This document shows positions 5,020-5,359 of a stretch of 5,359 bases of DNA, in pieces. Source of the DNA: an uncultured Collinsella sp. (GTDB lineage: Bacteria; Actinomycetota; Coriobacteriia; Coriobacteriales; Coriobacteriaceae); the NCBI GenBank assembly GCA_958346935.1, contig CATVTM010000106.1, positions 1-5,359 of the forward strand, written 5' to 3'. Positions within the stretch are counted from its first letter, which is position 1. Every line of letters starts with the position of its first letter. Both the position numbers and the translations under genes were made by a program. Below the pieces are notes generated by a model, which saw nothing but the letters and a program-made list of their open reading frames with translations, did not search any database and was not told the DNA's origin.

Positions 5020-5047
5020 TATATATCTATTGCTCAAACGGATTGTA
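5020..5047 (-). promoter_or_regulatory. Weak candidate promoter region of the transporter-phosphatase operon
   Basis: The region between the terminator and the transporter ATG is AT-rich on the minus strand. Two -10-like hexamers stand out: TACAAT (5047-5042) and TATATA (5025-5020). Neither has a convincing TTGACA-like partner at 16-18 bp. A promoter is expected here because a strong terminator lies just upstream, but the exact element is uncertain. Confidence 0.25.
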
Positions 5048-5073
5048 GTGTAGCCACTTTGTCCCCCAGATAC

Positions 5074-5106
5074 AAAAAGGCCGCAACCCACACGGGCCGC
5101 AGCCTT
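5074..5106 (-). terminator. Intrinsic terminator of the upstream membrane-protein gene
   Basis: On the minus strand AAGGCTGCGGCCC pairs with GGGTTGCGGCCTT around a GTGT tetraloop: 13 continuous pairs, three of them G-U, followed by a run of T (5078-5074). This is a textbook Rho-independent terminator. It lies 39 bp beyond the stop codon at 5145 and 74 bp before the transporter gene, separating the two transcription units. Confidence 0.92.
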
Positions 5107-5113
5107 GGAATAT

Positions 5114-5136
5114 GACAAAGGAATCGTCCTTTTGTC
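5114..5136 (-). repeat. Second hairpin between stop codon and terminator
   Basis: On the minus strand GACAAAAGGA and TCCTTTGTC pair with a single bulged A around a four-base loop. It begins 8 bp beyond the stop codon at 5145. It lacks its own T-run, so it probably adds mRNA 3'-end stability rather than terminating. Confidence 0.55.
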
Positions 5137-5144
5137 GCACAGAT

Positions 5145-5359
5145 TTATGCGCTTGCTTCAGCAGCGCTCGCCACTGTTTCGAGCGAATCAACTTCGTGTT
5201 CTGCCGCCTGCACCTTTGTCGGCACCACGCCAAAACAGCAGCTCAGCGCCGCAGACACCGCAAATGCCGTGCCACCGGCAGCGCAGCACCACAGCAGGTC
5301 CGAAATGCCGCCCGTGGCAAAGCCAATGACCATAAGGACATTCGTCATGCCGATGGTAT
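5145..5359 (-). CDS. Membrane protein, C-terminal part (possibly MFS transporter)
   Basis: The frame is open to the window edge and ends with TAA at 5145-5147, giving 70 visible C-terminal residues. Two hydrophobic segments are seen: one around TNVLMVIGFATGGISDLL and one around AAGGTAFAVSAALSCCFGVV. A short hydrophilic, acidic tail (AAEHEVDSLETVASAAEASA) follows. The pattern of a glycine-rich helix, a short G-x-x-D-L turn and a last helix resembles helices 11-12 of major facilitator proteins, but that is a judgement by eye and other polytopic families are possible. The gene probably starts outside the window, although an internal ATG exists at 5346-5348. A strong terminator follows. Confidence 0.6.
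   Translation of the reverse strand, partial: TIGMTNVLMVIGFATGGISDLLWCCAAGGTAFAVSAALSCCFGVVPTKVQAAEHEVDSLETVASAAEASA

Overview
The window looks like chromosomal DNA from a GC-rich Gram-positive bacterium. The style of the ribosomal proteins and the gene order suggest Coriobacteriia (a Collinsella or Olsenella relative), but this is an impression from reading, not a database match. All recognised genes lie on the minus strand, so transcription runs from high to low coordinates.

Layout in the direction of transcription. (1) 5359-5145 is the C-terminal end of a membrane protein, probably a transporter, closed by a strong intrinsic terminator at 5074-5106. (2) 5000-3840 is a cation diffusion facilitator efflux pump whose metal-site motifs resemble manganese/iron members. 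It is followed 39 bp later by a histidine phosphatase (phosphoglycerate mutase superfamily) at 3800-3174, probably in the same operon. (3) 3173-2725 is a 449-bp gene-free stretch. It holds a very large near-perfect palindrome (43-bp perfect arms, 2984-3026 and 3096-3138) and then a structured leader. (4) 2724-1 is the S10-type ribosomal operon: rplC, rplD, rplW, a 179-bp interruption, rplB and the start of rpsS. The usual first gene, rpsJ, is absent between the phosphatase and rplC.

The most interesting part is the pair of non-coding leaders in front of rplC and rplB. They share a 27-nt block (23 of 27 identical) that begins exactly at an ATG. In both places that ATG opens a small frame of exactly 26 codons plus stop, starting MDTP..VYT. 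In both leaders the Shine-Dalgarno sequence of the ribosomal gene can pair with upstream RNA: TCCCAA/TTGGGA for rplC and AATCCCT/AGGGATT for rplB. In the rplB leader the anti-Shine-Dalgarno arm lies inside the small frame, so translating that frame could open the rplB start. The rplC leader also offers a possible pseudoknot. Together these suggest a two-site leader control of the L3-L4-L23 and L2-S19 parts of the operon, perhaps autogenous. This is inference from sequence; comparison with related genomes would settle it.
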